A DNA stretch of 64,000 nt from Dissulfurimicrobium hydrothermale (lineage in GTDB: Bacteria > Desulfobacterota > Dissulfuribacteria > Dissulfuribacterales > Sh68): positions 900,306 to 964,305 of the forward strand of contig NZ_CP085041.1 in assembly GCF_022026155.1 (NCBI RefSeq). The letters are read 5' to 3'. This document shows, one piece after another, positions 35,320 through 45,348 of this stretch. The position numbers were made by a program, and so were the translations under genes. The notes beneath the pieces were generated by a model. It was not told the DNA's origin, searched no databases, and saw only the letters and a list, made by a program, of their open reading frames with translations. Each line of letters starts with the position of its first letter. Positions within the stretch are counted from its first letter, which is position 1.

Positions 35320-36645
35320 CTATGTCATTGGTTCAATACCTATGAACCTCTCAAGGAGCGTGTGCCCTTTTTTTATAAAGATGGGAGACATCGCAGCTGT
35401 CTTTTCATTGAAGGCCGCACTTGAATTGTCTTTTGGATCAAGGCTGTCGAAGATTGCAAACGGCACAGGTTCAGCAGTATGCGTCTTCAATTTTATTGGC
35501 GTATAGTGGTCGGTCACCACCATAACCCTGTATGAATGACCGAATTCTTTGAGTTCGTCCATTACAGGTCCTACTATTTCCTTGTCGAAGCGCTCTATGG
35601 CGCGTATCTTTTCGCGCACATCTCCCATGTGGCCCGCCTCGTCCGGGGCCTCAAGGTGCAGGAAGACCAGGTCTTTTTCCTTCAGGGCATTGAGCGCGGC
35701 AGCAGCCTTTCCCGCATAGTTGGTATCAATGTAGCCGGTTGCGCCAGGGACGTTTATGATCTCCATGCCCGCCCATATGCCTGCTCCCTTGATGAGGTCC
35801 ACCGCGGCTACAACGGCGCCGTTTATGCCAAATCGTTCGTAGATGGTCGGAGTGGTTGGTCTCCTGCCTTGACCCCATGGCCAGAGGGAATTAGCTGGAA
35901 GCTTTCCCTCGGCCCTGCGCCTTTCATTTACAGGATGGCGGTGCAGAAAGGCGATGGCCTTGGTAAGTACGTTGTAGAGCAGGGGTTCTTCTTCATATAC
36001 ATGCCAAGACTCGGTGACATCCTTGCCGGTATAGTCATGCGGCGGTACCGTGGCTATGCCCTCAGGCCCGCCTCTCCACATAAGCAGATTGCGGTAACTT
36101 ACACCTGGATAGAGTGCAAAGGATCTTGTTGGTATTATCGCCGCCAAATCATGTATGATGGCATGTGACTCCTCTGTGGTGATGTGACCCGCGCTGTAGT
36201 CCTTCATGTATACCCGACCCTCTCTGAATGACAGCGTTACCAGATTGCATCTGAAGGCTACATCTTCGGGGTTCATCTTTATGCCCATCGCGGTCGCCTC
36301 CATAGGTCCGCGTCCGGTGTAGTACTCAGCTGGATTGTAACCCATGAGCGACAAGTTCGCCACGTCGCTGCCGGGAGGGAAGTTTATGGGTATGGTCTGC
36401 ACCCTCCCTAGTTCGCCGAGTCTTGTGAGTCTATCCATGGCTGGTGTGCGTGCTACCTCAAGAGGGGTCTTGCCGCCCAGTTCTTCCAGCGGATAGTCGC
36501 CCATTCCATCCCCAACTAGGATGACGTATTTTTCGGCTGGCCGCATCCTGGCTGTAGTGTATTCCTTGCCAGCATCGTCGCCGTTCGTGACATCTCTTCT
36601 CTGGCCTTCATATCCTATTAAATGACTTTCATTTGTTTCGTTCAC
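35320..36645 (-). CDS. apgM: Cofactor-independent phosphoglycerate mutase, archaeal (ApgM) type
   Basis: Interconverts 3- and 2-phosphoglycerate. A metalloenzyme of the alkaline phosphatase superfamily: KYVILVGDGMGDYPLEELGG, the catalytic Ser segment GSDVANLSLMGYNP, and a late VTDHYTP metal site. The frame is open to 36675, but GTG 36645 has AAGGAG nine bases upstream and is preferred. Even so, about 33 residues precede the usual ApgM N-terminus (Met at 36546). It overlaps no other gene from this start and follows hom closely. It links to enolase at 5.4 kb. Confidence 0.92.
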   Translation of the reverse strand: MNETNESHLIGYEGQRRDVTNGDDAGKEYTTARMRPAEKYVILVGDGMGDYPLEELGGKTPLEVARTPAMDRLTRLGELGRVQTIPINFPPGSDVANLSLMGYNPAEYYTGRGPMEATAMGIKMNPEDVAFRCNLVTLSFREGRVYMKDYSAGHITTEESHAIIHDLAAIIPTRSFALYPGVSYRNLLMWRGGPEGIATVPPHDYTGKDVTESWHVYEEEPLLYNVLTKAIAFLHRHPVNERRRAEGKLPANSLWPWGQGRRPTTPTIYERFGINGAVVAAVDLIKGAGIWAGMEIINVPGATGYIDTNYAGKAAAALNALKEKDLVFLHLEAPDEAGHMGDVREKIRAIERFDKEIVGPVMDELKEFGHSYRVMVVTDHYTPIKLKTHTAEPVPFAIFDSLDPKDNSSAAFNEKTAAMSPIFIKKGHTLLERFIGIEPMT

Positions 36646-36664
36646 AGCAGCTGGCTCCTTGTTG

Positions 36665-37978
36665 TCAAATGGCAATAAGGTCTTCGATCCTGATGAGTAC
36701 CGTCTTCCCCAGGACTATATCAAGATTGTCTATGATCTTTAACGCCTCCAGCACCTTTGCGTCAATGGCCTCATGGGTCAGCATGACTATAGGGACCGAC
36801 GAATCGCGCCTTCGGCCCTTTTGCACCACCGATTCTATGCTGATCCCAAATTCTCCCAAAACGCCCGCTATCTTTGCAAGTACTCCTGGTTTGTCGACAG
36901 CTGAGAAGCGGAAGTAATATCTGCCTTGAGTTGCAGCAATAGGACGCCTTTTCAGAGGCTGGAGTGTGCGGAGCCGGCTTTCCGTAAGCCCGTTATTTTT
37001 TGCGCCGCTTGCGATGGATTTGGCAATATCAACTATATCCGATATGACTGCGCTACCTGTCGGCATCTTGCCTGCCCCAAGGCCATATAGCATTATTTTC
37101 CCAATTGCATCGCCTATAAGATAAAAGGCATTATACGCCCCGCTTACCTGTGCGAGCAGGTGGTCCCGTGGGACCATGGTGGGGTGAACCTTGAGTTCGA
37201 GGCCTTCGCTGCTGTCCCTTGCTATGGCCAGGAGTTTTATGTTGTAGCCGAAGGCCTTTGCGAATTCTATATCGAGGGGTGAGATACCGGTGATGCCCTC
37301 GATATAGATGTCATCCACGCCGACACTGGTCCCAAAGGCCAGGGTGGCGAGGATCGCGAGCTTGTGCGCCGTATCTACACCCTCTATGTCATAGGCCGGA
37401 TCGGCCTCGGCATAGCCAATGGTCTGGGCCTCTTTCAAGACTTCTTCGAATGCCAGGCCCTCGTCCGTCATGCGGCTCAGGATGTAGTTGGCAGTGCCGT
37501 TCATGATGCCCATCACGGCCTGAAACCTGTTCGCCACCAGCCCTTCCTTCAGGGTCTTTATAACAGGAATGCCGCCACCCACACTTGCCTCGAAGCCGAC
37601 GCTTACCTTGTGTCTATTTGCGGCCTCGAATATCTCGCGGCCGTGTGTGGCAAGCAGGGCCTTGTTGGCCGTGACCACGTGCTTGCCCCGGTCTATGGCG
37701 GAGAGGATAAGTGTCCTGGCAGGTTCAATCCCGCCAATCAGCTCCACGAATATGTCCAGTTCAGGGTCATTAATCAGGTCAGCCGCATCTGCCGTCAGCG
37801 CGCAGCCAGGGGCGTCAAGGTCCTTTAAGTCCTTGATATTCCGGTCACAGATGCGTTTAAGCCTGATCTTTACCCCAGATCTCTCTTCTAAAAGGCGGCT
37901 GTTGTTTAGAAGTATTAAGGCCGCGCCGCTTCCGACCGTTCCAAAGCCTAAGATGCCGACATTTATGGTCTGTTTCAT
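36665..37978 (-). CDS. hom: Homoserine dehydrogenase
   Basis: NAD(P)H-dependent reduction of aspartate semialdehyde to homoserine, a branch point to threonine and methionine. Residues about 5-20 hold the Rossmann motif GILGFGTVGSGA. ELIGGIEPAR and KHVVTANKALLA follow, and a C-terminal ACT domain (about 350-437, FSAVDKPGVLAKIAGVLGE) gives feedback control, probably by threonine. ATG 37978 fits the family N-terminus; upstream in-frame codons to 38032 run into repeat DNA. It heads the hom-apgM-thioesterase-dnaG-rpoD run. Confidence 0.97.
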   Translation of the reverse strand: MKQTINVGILGFGTVGSGAALILLNNSRLLEERSGVKIRLKRICDRNIKDLKDLDAPGCALTADAADLINDPELDIFVELIGGIEPARTLILSAIDRGKHVVTANKALLATHGREIFEAANRHKVSVGFEASVGGGIPVIKTLKEGLVANRFQAVMGIMNGTANYILSRMTDEGLAFEEVLKEAQTIGYAEADPAYDIEGVDTAHKLAILATLAFGTSVGVDDIYIEGITGISPLDIEFAKAFGYNIKLLAIARDSSEGLELKVHPTMVPRDHLLAQVSGAYNAFYLIGDAIGKIMLYGLGAGKMPTGSAVISDIVDIAKSIASGAKNNGLTESRLRTLQPLKRRPIAATQGRYYFRFSAVDKPGVLAKIAGVLGEFGISIESVVQKGRRRDSSVPIVMLTHEAIDAKVLEALKIIDNLDIVLGKTVLIRIEDLIAI

Positions 37979-37992
37979 GGAATATCCTTGAT

Positions 37993-38117
37993 GGCGTCGT
38001 AAAAAGTCTCCATCTGCTGTGTTGCGCTGCATCCTTCGCCCATGCGGCGCACCTAAAAGTACGCCTCATTCCATTCCTCAGGGATTGCGGCGCCTTGCAT
38101 TCGGAACTTGGGCGAAC
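37993..38117. repeat. Dispersed intergenic repeat, copy A
   Basis: About 125 bp between the HD-GYP gene and hom. It begins GGCGTCGTAAAAAGTC and contains GCGGCGCACC, AAAAGTACGCCTCATTCC and GCGGCGCCTTGCATTCGGA. The plan is the same as copies B and C: an A-rich end, GCTGC, ATGCGGCGC, ACGCCTCA. The outer end differs, so it is likely a related subfamily. From memory, repeats of this plan are common in Desulfobacterota. Confidence 0.55.
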
Positions 38118-38180
38118 GCAATGGGATTGCCAGGGGCCGCCTTTAGGGATTTGTTTGAAAATATAAATGCCCTTAGTGAT

Positions 38181-39269
38181 TTATGCAACGCCGCCATGGG
38201 GGTTAAGGATATCCGAAGACAGGTTTGCCGCGTATATTTCTTCGAATTTGGGGGCTGCTTTTTTAAATGCCGCCAGAATCCGGGGGTCAAAGTGCCCCGG
38301 CATGGTACGGCCATCCCCCTGGGTGATGATCTTCACGACCTGTTCGTGGTCAAATGCGGGCTTGTACGGCCGCCTGCTCCTCAATGCGTCATATTGGTCA
38401 ACGAGCATGACGATCCTGCTCTCTATGGGTATCTCTTCTCCCCTTAACCCATTTGGATAGCCTGTGCCGTCCCAGCGTTCGTGGTGGTTCAGCGCAATAC
38501 ACTCCGCCATCTGTATTACAGGTTGTTTGGAATCCTTGAGCATCCTGGCCCCCAAGGTCGTGTGGGTCTTCATCACCTCGAATTCTTCTCTAGTAAGCGG
38601 CCCCTTTTTAAGGAGGATACTGTCAGGGATCGCCACCTTTCCTATGTCATGAAGCGCGCTTGCAAGGCCTATCCTCTTGCTAAAATCCTTGGGCATCCCA
38701 AGGGCATTAGAGATGACCGTGGAAAAGAGACCGATCCTGGAGATATGGCCGCCTGTATCGGTATCTCTGTATTCCGCCACTACCGTCAGGCGATGTATTA
38801 GTTCCCTTGAAAGGTCGGTAAGTTGGGCCGTTTTTTTCCTAACCTCGGCCTTAAGGTTTTTTTTGTAATTTTTTTCGATCTTGCCCATTTTATGGAAACG
38901 CAGGGCCTTTCTGATCGAATGAGTGAGGTAGTCTGGTTTATACGGCTTTATAATGAAGTCGAATGCGCCCTTTTGTATGGCGTCTATTGAGATATCTATG
39001 TCCGCATAAGCGGTCATGAGGATAACAGGGACCTCAGGGTCGACATCATGGAGCATTTCCAGAAGCTCAACGCCTGAGACTTCAGGCATTTTGATGTCGC
39101 TCAGGACGCAATCTATCTCGTTCTTTCGAAATTTCTCAAGGGCCTCTGCTGCACTTTGGGCTGTAAGGATGTTTATCCCGGCTGCATCGAGCAGCATGGA
39201 AACCGACTCAAGGACATACCTGTCATCGTCCACCACCAGGACGAGCTGTCTCTGACCTTCGGGACCCAC
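38181..39269 (-). CDS. Response regulator with HD-GYP domain (c-di-GMP phosphodiesterase)
   Basis: A receiver domain (about residues 8-120, [12 protein letters not shown] with the phospho-Asp, [10 protein letters not shown] with the Lys) is joined by a helix to an HD-GYP domain ([30 protein letters not shown]). These residues are the metal ligands and GYP loop of cyclic di-GMP hydrolases. It starts with GTG ten bases behind the hybrid kinase stop, so the two form a likely signalling pair. It opposes the diguanylate cyclase of 13.8 kb in function. Confidence 0.93.
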   Translation of the reverse strand: MGPEGQRQLVLVVDDDRYVLESVSMLLDAAGINILTAQSAAEALEKFRKNEIDCVLSDIKMPEVSGVELLEMLHDVDPEVPVILMTAYADIDISIDAIQKGAFDFIIKPYKPDYLTHSIRKALRFHKMGKIEKNYKKNLKAEVRKKTAQLTDLSRELIHRLTVVAEYRDTDTGGHISRIGLFSTVISNALGMPKDFSKRIGLASALHDIGKVAIPDSILLKKGPLTREEFEVMKTHTTLGARMLKDSKQPVIQMAECIALNHHERWDGTGYPNGLRGEEIPIESRIVMLVDQYDALRSRRPYKPAFDHEQVVKIITQGDGRTMPGHFDPRILAAFKKAAPKFEEIYAANLSSDILNPHGGVA

Positions 39270-39278
39270 GGGTCACCT

Positions 39279-41741
39279 CTACCCCAACACCCCCCTCACC
39301 TCCCTCAGCAGGTCCTTGGGCGAGATGGGTTTATATACCACAGGCACGCCTTCTCCGGGCGAGGTCTTACGGCCTGCCAGCTCAGGCGAGTACCCTGTAA
39401 CAAAAATGGCCTTTATCTGCGGCGCAAGCCCCTTTATCTCGTTGTAGGCCTCATTGCCTGTCTTCTTGGGCATGATAAGGTCAAAGATGAGCAGACGGAT
39501 CGCGTCTTTATTTTCCATAAACTTCCTCACTGCATCCTCCCCGTCCACCGCCTCTATGACCTTGTAGCCTGCATCGGTGAGCATGGTCTTCGTAAACCCC
39601 CTCACGCCGTCGTCGTCCTCCGCGAGGAGTATGGTCTCGGTCCCCTGTAGGGAAGCGGCGCCTACAGCCTGGGTCTCCTCGTGCGGCGCATCTATGGCGC
39701 CGGGTTGGATGGCCGGCAGGTATATCCTGAACGTAGTCCCATTTCCTGGTTCACTGTAACAGTTTATAAACCCATCGTGCTGCTTTACTATCCCATAGAC
39801 CACGGAAAGCCCAAGCCCCGTGCCCTTACCCACCTCCTTTGTGGTAAAGAAGGGCTCAAAGATGTGCCCCAGTGTCTCCTCATCCATGCCTATGCCGGTA
39901 TCGCTTACGGTGATGAGGGCATAGGTTCCAGGTCTTCCGTAGCCGTGGGCCTTTACGAACCCCTCGTCGATCGTTGTCTTTGCCGTTGTAATGGTGAACG
40001 TCCCGCCATCGGGCATGGCGTCCCTGGCGTTTACGGCAAGGTTCATGAGCACCTGTTCGAGCTGGTTTCTGTCGGCAAGGACCGTGATCTCCCCCTCCCC
40101 GCATTCAGTCTTTAATTCTATGCCCTCGCTTATGACCCTTCTAAGCAGCTTTCCCACATCCTTTATCACTGCATTAAGCTCTACGGGCCTCTTGTCGCTT
40201 ATGCCCTTTCTGCTGAAGGCCAGGAGGCTTCCAGTAAGATTGGCCGCCCTGTCAGAGGCCTCAAGCATGCTTTCGATGTATTTCCGGTTCGGGTCGTCCT
40301 TTGGCATCTTCATCAAGGCCACCTGGCCATAGCCGATGATCGCCGTAAGGATGTTGTTAAAGTCATGGGCTACGCCGCCTGCCAGGGTACCCACTGTCTC
40401 CATCTTCTGGGCGTGAAGGAGCTGCTTTTCGAGACGGATCTTTTCGGTGATATCCTTTCCAAGCTCGATGACATGGGTGACCTTGCCGTCTTTCTTGATG
40501 GGCACGCCCCTCAATTCCCATATCCTGCCGTCCGGCGTGGTGACGATTTCCATGAAAGGTAGGCCCGTCGTGAAGCTCTGTTGGACAGGGCAGATCTCAC
40601 ACGGCATGGTCCTTTGGTGCCACAGTTCGTAGCAGTGTCTGCCCACGAGTTCCTCCGGTTTTTTACCGAGGCTGTTGGCGGCGCCCTTGTTTGACCAGAG
40701 CACCGTAAGATCAGGGGCCTGGAGGGTCAGGTTGTCGGGTATTGCGTCGAGGAGTGCGCTGAATTGGTCTGAAAGGCCGCGGTATCTGGCCTCGCTCTCC
40801 TTGAGCGCATCCTCGGCCTTTCTGCGTTCCGTCTCTTTTTCGGCGACCTCCATTGCAAACGAGATGTCCATCGCCAGCTCATCAAGCAGTTTGACCTCTT
40901 CTTCATCAAAGAAACCTGTTTTATCGCTGTAGAGGTTCAAGACACCTTTGAGCCTTCCTGCTACATTCAGAGGAAGGGCGGCAGAGGAGCGGTAGCCAAT
41001 GCGGATGGCGTCTTCGCGCCAGGGTCCCATCCTTGGGTCATTCTTGATATCGTTACACACAACATGTGCTCCGGCTCGCAGGGCCCTGCCTGTCGGGCCG
41101 TTGCCGCGCAACTCATCGGACAAAATTATGCCGAGCTTGTCGATGTAACCATTTGTAACGCCGGCGCAGGCCACTGCGTCAACCTTTTGTGTCGAGGGAT
41201 CGGCAATGCCTATCCACGCCATGCGGAAACCGCCTTTTTCAACGGCGATGCGGCAGATATCCTCAAACAGCGCCTGCGGCTCCCTGATACGTACGATGGC
41301 CTGATTGACCTCACTCAGGAGGGTATAAACGCGGTTTAGTTTATGGAGACGGTCCTCGGTCTGTCTGCGTTCCGTGATGTCATTTATGATGGCAAGAAAG
41401 ACCTGTCCGCCATCTTTTTCCATCATCTGAAGGTGGACATCAACCGGATATTCGGAGCCGTCTTTTCTGCGGTGCATGGATTCAAAAACGAGCTGATCCA
41501 GCTCCTTCGTTAGCAAGGGTTCGAGCGTCGAGCGGAAGGCCTCTTGGGTAAACCCTGGCTTTATGTCATAAGGGGTCAGGTTATAGAGTTCGTCAAGGCT
41601 GTAGCCCAGATTCCTGTAGGCCCCTTCATTGACGAAGAGGAATTTCAGGGTATCGGCGTCAAAGACATAGATTTCGTTGAGGCTTCTGGTCAGTATCTCT
41701 TTCAGCAGGTCAGGGCTTAATTTATTTTCTGATCCGGTCAT
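39279..41741 (-). CDS. Hybrid sensor histidine kinase (PAS-GAF-PAS-HisKA-HATPase-REC)
   Basis: An 820-residue kinase without membrane segments. A PAS domain (about 10-125), a GAF domain (about 140-310), a second PAS (about 330-440), HisKA with the phospho-His in GGVAHDFNNILTAI, an HATPase (DTGIGMDEETLGHIFEPFFTT, GTGLGLSVVYG) and a C-terminal receiver (LIFDLIMPKKTG) follow in order. The second PAS contains several Cys (CYELW, CEICPVQ) that might bind a metal or sense redox state; this is inference. It is co-transcribed with the HD-GYP regulator. Confidence 0.94.
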   Translation of the reverse strand: MTGSENKLSPDLLKEILTRSLNEIYVFDADTLKFLFVNEGAYRNLGYSLDELYNLTPYDIKPGFTQEAFRSTLEPLLTKELDQLVFESMHRRKDGSEYPVDVHLQMMEKDGGQVFLAIINDITERRQTEDRLHKLNRVYTLLSEVNQAIVRIREPQALFEDICRIAVEKGGFRMAWIGIADPSTQKVDAVACAGVTNGYIDKLGIILSDELRGNGPTGRALRAGAHVVCNDIKNDPRMGPWREDAIRIGYRSSAALPLNVAGRLKGVLNLYSDKTGFFDEEEVKLLDELAMDISFAMEVAEKETERRKAEDALKESEARYRGLSDQFSALLDAIPDNLTLQAPDLTVLWSNKGAANSLGKKPEELVGRHCYELWHQRTMPCEICPVQQSFTTGLPFMEIVTTPDGRIWELRGVPIKKDGKVTHVIELGKDITEKIRLEKQLLHAQKMETVGTLAGGVAHDFNNILTAIIGYGQVALMKMPKDDPNRKYIESMLEASDRAANLTGSLLAFSRKGISDKRPVELNAVIKDVGKLLRRVISEGIELKTECGEGEITVLADRNQLEQVLMNLAVNARDAMPDGGTFTITTAKTTIDEGFVKAHGYGRPGTYALITVSDTGIGMDEETLGHIFEPFFTTKEVGKGTGLGLSVVYGIVKQHDGFINCYSEPGNGTTFRIYLPAIQPGAIDAPHEETQAVGAASLQGTETILLAEDDDGVRGFTKTMLTDAGYKVIEAVDGEDAVRKFMENKDAIRLLIFDLIMPKKTGNEAYNEIKGLAPQIKAIFVTGYSPELAGRKTSPGEGVPVVYKPISPKDLLREVRGVLG

Positions 41742-42109
41742 TTCACGCCCTTTATTTTGTTCCGTGCGGTTTTGACGATATAAACCTACGTCTTTTCTTT
41801 GTTTGTCAAAAACGGCAAAATTTGAACCGCGAGATCCAGCTTGTCCAATTTATATAGTCATGGGATATTCGTTTGACAAGCTGATCTTTTAACCCTCCTC
41901 CTTTTTCTTTTAACGTTGGAATGGGTCAAAAAGGATTGAAAAGAGATCCCATCTTATTTCTCTTATTTCGATATCGATTTTATGTTATAATTTTTTATTA
42001 TAAAGTATATCTCGGATTTGGGATTCTGCCCGCACATAATCGGCAGACAATGGATTTCTAGGAGTTCCCATAAATACGGCCGGAAGGCCCGATTTGACCG
42101 GAGGTAAAA
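41742..42109. other. 368-bp promoter and leader region, no gene
   Basis: Divergent region between the hybrid kinase and the secreted protein. For the plus strand, an extended -10 TGTTATAAT (41983-41991) is clear, while the -35 (TTATTT, 41963-41968) is weak. The roughly 110-nt leader can form TGCC/GGCA and a GGCC-GGAA-GGCC hairpin with a GNRA loop just before the ribosome site GGAGG. No reading frame of note was seen. Confidence 0.45.
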
Positions 42110-42595
42110 ATGGAGACAAATGGTTATAGGTTATTTGGATTGGCCGCCCTTTTGGGCGTATTTTTTATTGCCTGTACAGCGCAGGAGGCCTCTGCAGGTG
42201 TGAACATCAATATCAATCTCGGCCCGCCGCCGATTGTGTTTCATGCGCCGCCGGAGGTGATCATGATACCGGATTCGCCGGTCTATTTCGTCCCGGATCT
42301 CGACATCGACGTATTTTTTTACAACGGATATTGGTGGTCGCCGCGCGGGAGGCATTGGTATTGTGCAAGGACGTATAATGGACCGTGGATGATAGTGGAG
42401 AGGCGTCATGTACCGCCCCCTTTATCCAGGATCTATCATCATAGCAATTACCGGATTATTTATGAGAGGGAGCACCGTATTCCATACGGACAGCTGAAGA
42501 AGGAATGGAGGCGCCATGGGCGCATTGAATGGAATGAAGGTCGCGGCGAATGGCATGAACACGGCCATGGGCGCGGACATGGAGACCGCAACTGA
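42110..42595 (+). CDS. Secreted His/Arg/Trp-rich protein of unknown function
   Basis: 161 residues with a signal peptide (about 1-29, LFGLAALLGVFFIACTAQEASA then GVNININLG). The mature part has a Pro-rich beta segment, then FFYNGYWWSPRGRHWYCARTYNGPWMI, which resembles the YXW-type repeats of small periplasmic proteins. A highly charged tail rich in His, Arg and Gly (EWHEHGHGRGHGDRN) closes the protein. It may bind metal or the cell envelope. It stands alone with its own promoter and a strong ribosome site, converging on rfbD. Confidence 0.75.
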   Translation: METNGYRLFGLAALLGVFFIACTAQEASAGVNININLGPPPIVFHAPPEVIMIPDSPVYFVPDLDIDVFFYNGYWWSPRGRHWYCARTYNGPWMIVERRHVPPPLSRIYHHSNYRIIYEREHRIPYGQLKKEWRRHGRIEWNEGRGEWHEHGHGRGHGDRN

Positions 42596-42650
42596 ATTAA
42601 GGAAGGTTTCGATCTGCAGAGCAGGGGCCGGGTTCGGCAATAATCACACC

Positions 42651-43568
42651 TCATTTGGCAGGAGGATGAAATGGTTGGGATGGCGCCCTCAGCCCTTCCA
42701 TACAGAGATTGAACTGGACGTCCCAATTCGGCATCTTAATGCCGAATGCCCTGAAGAGTTTTTCGTTTGACATGATCGAATTTTTGGGTCTCTTGGCTGT
42801 ACAAAGGTAACCCTCGGAGGGAATAGGCATGATTTTGCATGCACAGCCTCGTCCGGTGGCGTTTGAAATGGCGCAGGCGAAGCCATACCAGGTGGTCGTC
42901 CCGCCTGCGCTCAAGTGGTAAAGTCCAGCGTGGTCTGGCGGAAACTCAAACCCCCCGCCAGCGGTTACAAATCTTGAAAGCACCTGGGCGGTGACTTCTG
43001 CTATCATGCGGCTCCAAGTGGGCGCACCTTTTTGGTCGTCCACTATTTTGATGGTGTTTCTTTCCCTAAGCAATCGGAGCATGGTCAGGAGAAAATTTGC
43101 ACCCCTTGTCCCATAGACCCAGCTTGTGCGAAATATGAGATGGTTGCAGCCGGAAGACCGGACGGCCTCTTCTCCGGCAAGCTTGGTCTTTCCATAGGTG
43201 TTTATCGGGTTGGTGGGGTCTTCTTCTGTATATGGACCGCATTTTGTGCCGTCGAATACATAATCGGTTGAGTAATGCACCAGCAGGGCGCCGAGACGCC
43301 GGGCCTCCTCCGCCATTACGCCTGGCGCGATCCCATTGACAGCCATGGCAAGTCCTTTTTCTTCTTCGGCCCTGTCTACAGCGGTATATGCGGCTGCATT
43401 TATAATAATCGAAGGCCTCAGTCCACTGATGACTGTCCTGATCGAGGCCGGATCCGAAAGATCCATGGCCTCTCTGCCAAGTGCAGCCACATCCCCAAGG
43501 GTGGTCAGTGTACGCGCAAGTTCCCACCCTACCTGTCCATTTTTGCCTGTTATGATGATTTTCATCAA
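42651..43568 (-). CDS. rfbD: dTDP-4-dehydrorhamnose reductase
   Basis: The last step of dTDP-L-rhamnose synthesis for O-antigen or other surface glycans. An extended short-chain dehydrogenase of 305 residues with [14 protein letters not shown] for NAD(P)H, the catalytic [10 protein letters not shown], and STDYVFDG. It overlaps rfbC by four bases. The rfbA and rfbB genes of the same pathway are not here. Confidence 0.95.
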   Translation of the reverse strand: MMKIIITGKNGQVGWELARTLTTLGDVAALGREAMDLSDPASIRTVISGLRPSIIINAAAYTAVDRAEEEKGLAMAVNGIAPGVMAEEARRLGALLVHYSTDYVFDGTKCGPYTEEDPTNPINTYGKTKLAGEEAVRSSGCNHLIFRTSWVYGTRGANFLLTMLRLLRERNTIKIVDDQKGAPTWSRMIAEVTAQVLSRFVTAGGGFEFPPDHAGLYHLSAGGTTTWYGFACAISNATGRGCACKIMPIPSEGYLCTAKRPKNSIMSNEKLFRAFGIKMPNWDVQFNLCMEGLRAPSQPFHPPAK

Positions 43569-44110
43569 GCAAATACCTCTGCGTCCTTGAAGAATTTACC
43601 GGCCATATCCTTTGGAGAAAGGATGGGTTTGTTGCTTATCGGCCAGTCTATGGCGAGGTCAGGGTCGTTCCAGATGATGGTGCGTTCGAATTCAGGTGCC
43701 CAGTAGTCCGTGGTCTTGTAAAGGAATTCAGCCACCTTGGACAGGACTAGAAACCCATGGGCAAATCCGGGCGGCACCCACAACATGCGCCTGTTCTCCG
43801 CGCTGAGCCTTACCGACACCCATTTCCCGAAGTTCGGCGAGCTGCGCCTGATGTCAACCGCGACATCAAAGACCTCACCTACGATGACCCTGATGAGTTT
43901 CCCCTGCGTCTGCCTGATCTGGTAGTGGAGGCCGCGGAGCACGCCCATGATTGAGCGTGAGTGGTTGTCTTGTACGAATTCACGGTCTATGCCGGTAAGC
44001 TCCATAAACCTTTTTTTATTGTAACTTTCGAAGAAAAAACCACGCTCATCCCCAAAGACCTTCGGTTCGATGATGAGTACTTCGGGGATGACAGTCGGTA
44101 TGACGTTCAT
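43565..44110 (-). CDS. rfbC: dTDP-4-dehydrorhamnose 3,5-epimerase
   Basis: A cupin epimerase of 181 residues in the dTDP-rhamnose pathway. GVLRGLHYQ with the catalytic His, FVQDNHSRS and [10 protein letters not shown] are typical of RmlC. It follows the PfkB kinase by 45 bp and is translationally coupled to rfbD. Confidence 0.95.
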   Translation of the reverse strand: MNVIPTVIPEVLIIEPKVFGDERGFFFESYNKKRFMELTGIDREFVQDNHSRSIMGVLRGLHYQIRQTQGKLIRVIVGEVFDVAVDIRRSSPNFGKWVSVRLSAENRRMLWVPPGFAHGFLVLSKVAEFLYKTTDYWAPEFERTIIWNDPDLAIDWPISNKPILSPKDMAGKFFKDAEVFA

Positions 44111-44155
44111 CTTGTTGAATCACCTCCGTTTGAATCAACCGATCTGCATGTTAAA

Positions 44156-45187
44156 TTAAATAATAAGGCCGTCGAGTCCATCCATCCATGTCCTGCCAAA
44201 GGCCGAAAGAGAATGCGCTGCAAGTCGCGCCCCTGTTGCAAGAGATGCCGTGACGTCTTTGTTTTTGAATATGCCTGCCAAAACGCCTGCATTAAAGGCG
44301 TCGCCTGCCCCAGTATTGTCAATTATTTCAAATTTAAGCGGTTCCGTCGGGACATGAGCGGTAAGCCCTCTTGAATGGAGAGATGCCCCCATTGCCCCTT
44401 GTTTCAGGATTATTGCAGGCCCCCTTGTCTCAGTGAAAAACGGTCGCCTTTTTGATAACATGGGATCGTGATTCAACATGGGGAGCAGGCAATTGGCGGC
44501 TTCGGTGCCGGTTTTTCCTGTGAAAAGGCCTGCCTCCGTCTTTGTGACGAAGAGGATATCAGTCCTCTTGAATATCTCTATGATAGGTCTTTCAAGGCCC
44601 ATCAATGCGTATATTTCACCAGGGTCAAAGCTCAATATCTGGTCTGGAAGTAAGGCCTTCACCAGCCTGATCTGGTTCTCGAGACCTCTTTTCGTCACTA
44701 CCGAGCTAAGATGGAGGCAGCGCGTCCCTTTTAAACAATCGGCTGGTGCCCAGTCAGTAAGGGTGAATTCCTGATCAGGCGGGATGACCATCATCGCCCT
44801 GTCGCGGCTTGCCGTGTCGAGAACTACCACACATATGGCACTCCTGCCCACGCGAGTCACCATGGAGGTCTCTACGCCCGACATGGAGCCAAGAATGAAT
44901 TCCCCAGCGATGTCTTTGCCTACAGCGCCCAGAAAGCCTGTCTTGAATCCGAGACGCGCCAGGGCGCAGATCGTGTTTGCGGAAGAGCCGCCGCCGCTTT
45001 TTGTAATCAGCCTTCCGCAGGTGTCAAGACGCCTTAAGAGCCTGATGGCGTCTTCGTGGCTGCCTGTGATTTCGTGTCCTGGTTCAAGGGCGAAACCATC
45101 GTTGCGCAGGGCATCAAGGTCGTCTATTTCATAGATGATATCCAGATTAAGCGCCCCATGGCCCAGGAAGTCTTTTTCGGTCATCAT
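44156..45187 (-). CDS. PfkB-family sugar or nucleoside kinase
   Basis: A ribokinase-fold kinase of 343 residues. A GGGSSANTICALARLGFK nucleoside/sugar loop lies near residue 65 and the anion-hole/catalytic motif DNTGAGDAFNAG near the C-terminus. Relatives act on adenosine, ribose or fructose, and the sequence does not settle which. It lies ahead of rfbC on the same strand. Confidence 0.88.
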   Translation of the reverse strand: MMTEKDFLGHGALNLDIIYEIDDLDALRNDGFALEPGHEITGSHEDAIRLLRRLDTCGRLITKSGGGSSANTICALARLGFKTGFLGAVGKDIAGEFILGSMSGVETSMVTRVGRSAICVVVLDTASRDRAMMVIPPDQEFTLTDWAPADCLKGTRCLHLSSVVTKRGLENQIRLVKALLPDQILSFDPGEIYALMGLERPIIEIFKRTDILFVTKTEAGLFTGKTGTEAANCLLPMLNHDPMLSKRRPFFTETRGPAIILKQGAMGASLHSRGLTAHVPTEPLKFEIIDNTGAGDAFNAGVLAGIFKNKDVTASLATGARLAAHSLSAFGRTWMDGLDGLII

Positions 45188-45348
45188 AAATAACCTGTTT
45201 AAACTACTTGCCCATTTTCTACAAACCCTTTAATAATTTATCTTAATCTGGTCAAAAGGCATTTGGAAGGCCGATCTGGCCAAAACTATATATGGAGGGT
45301 CCGATCATGGCATGCAGCGCCAGGGCGTGCAAAAAGGAAGGTGCAACG

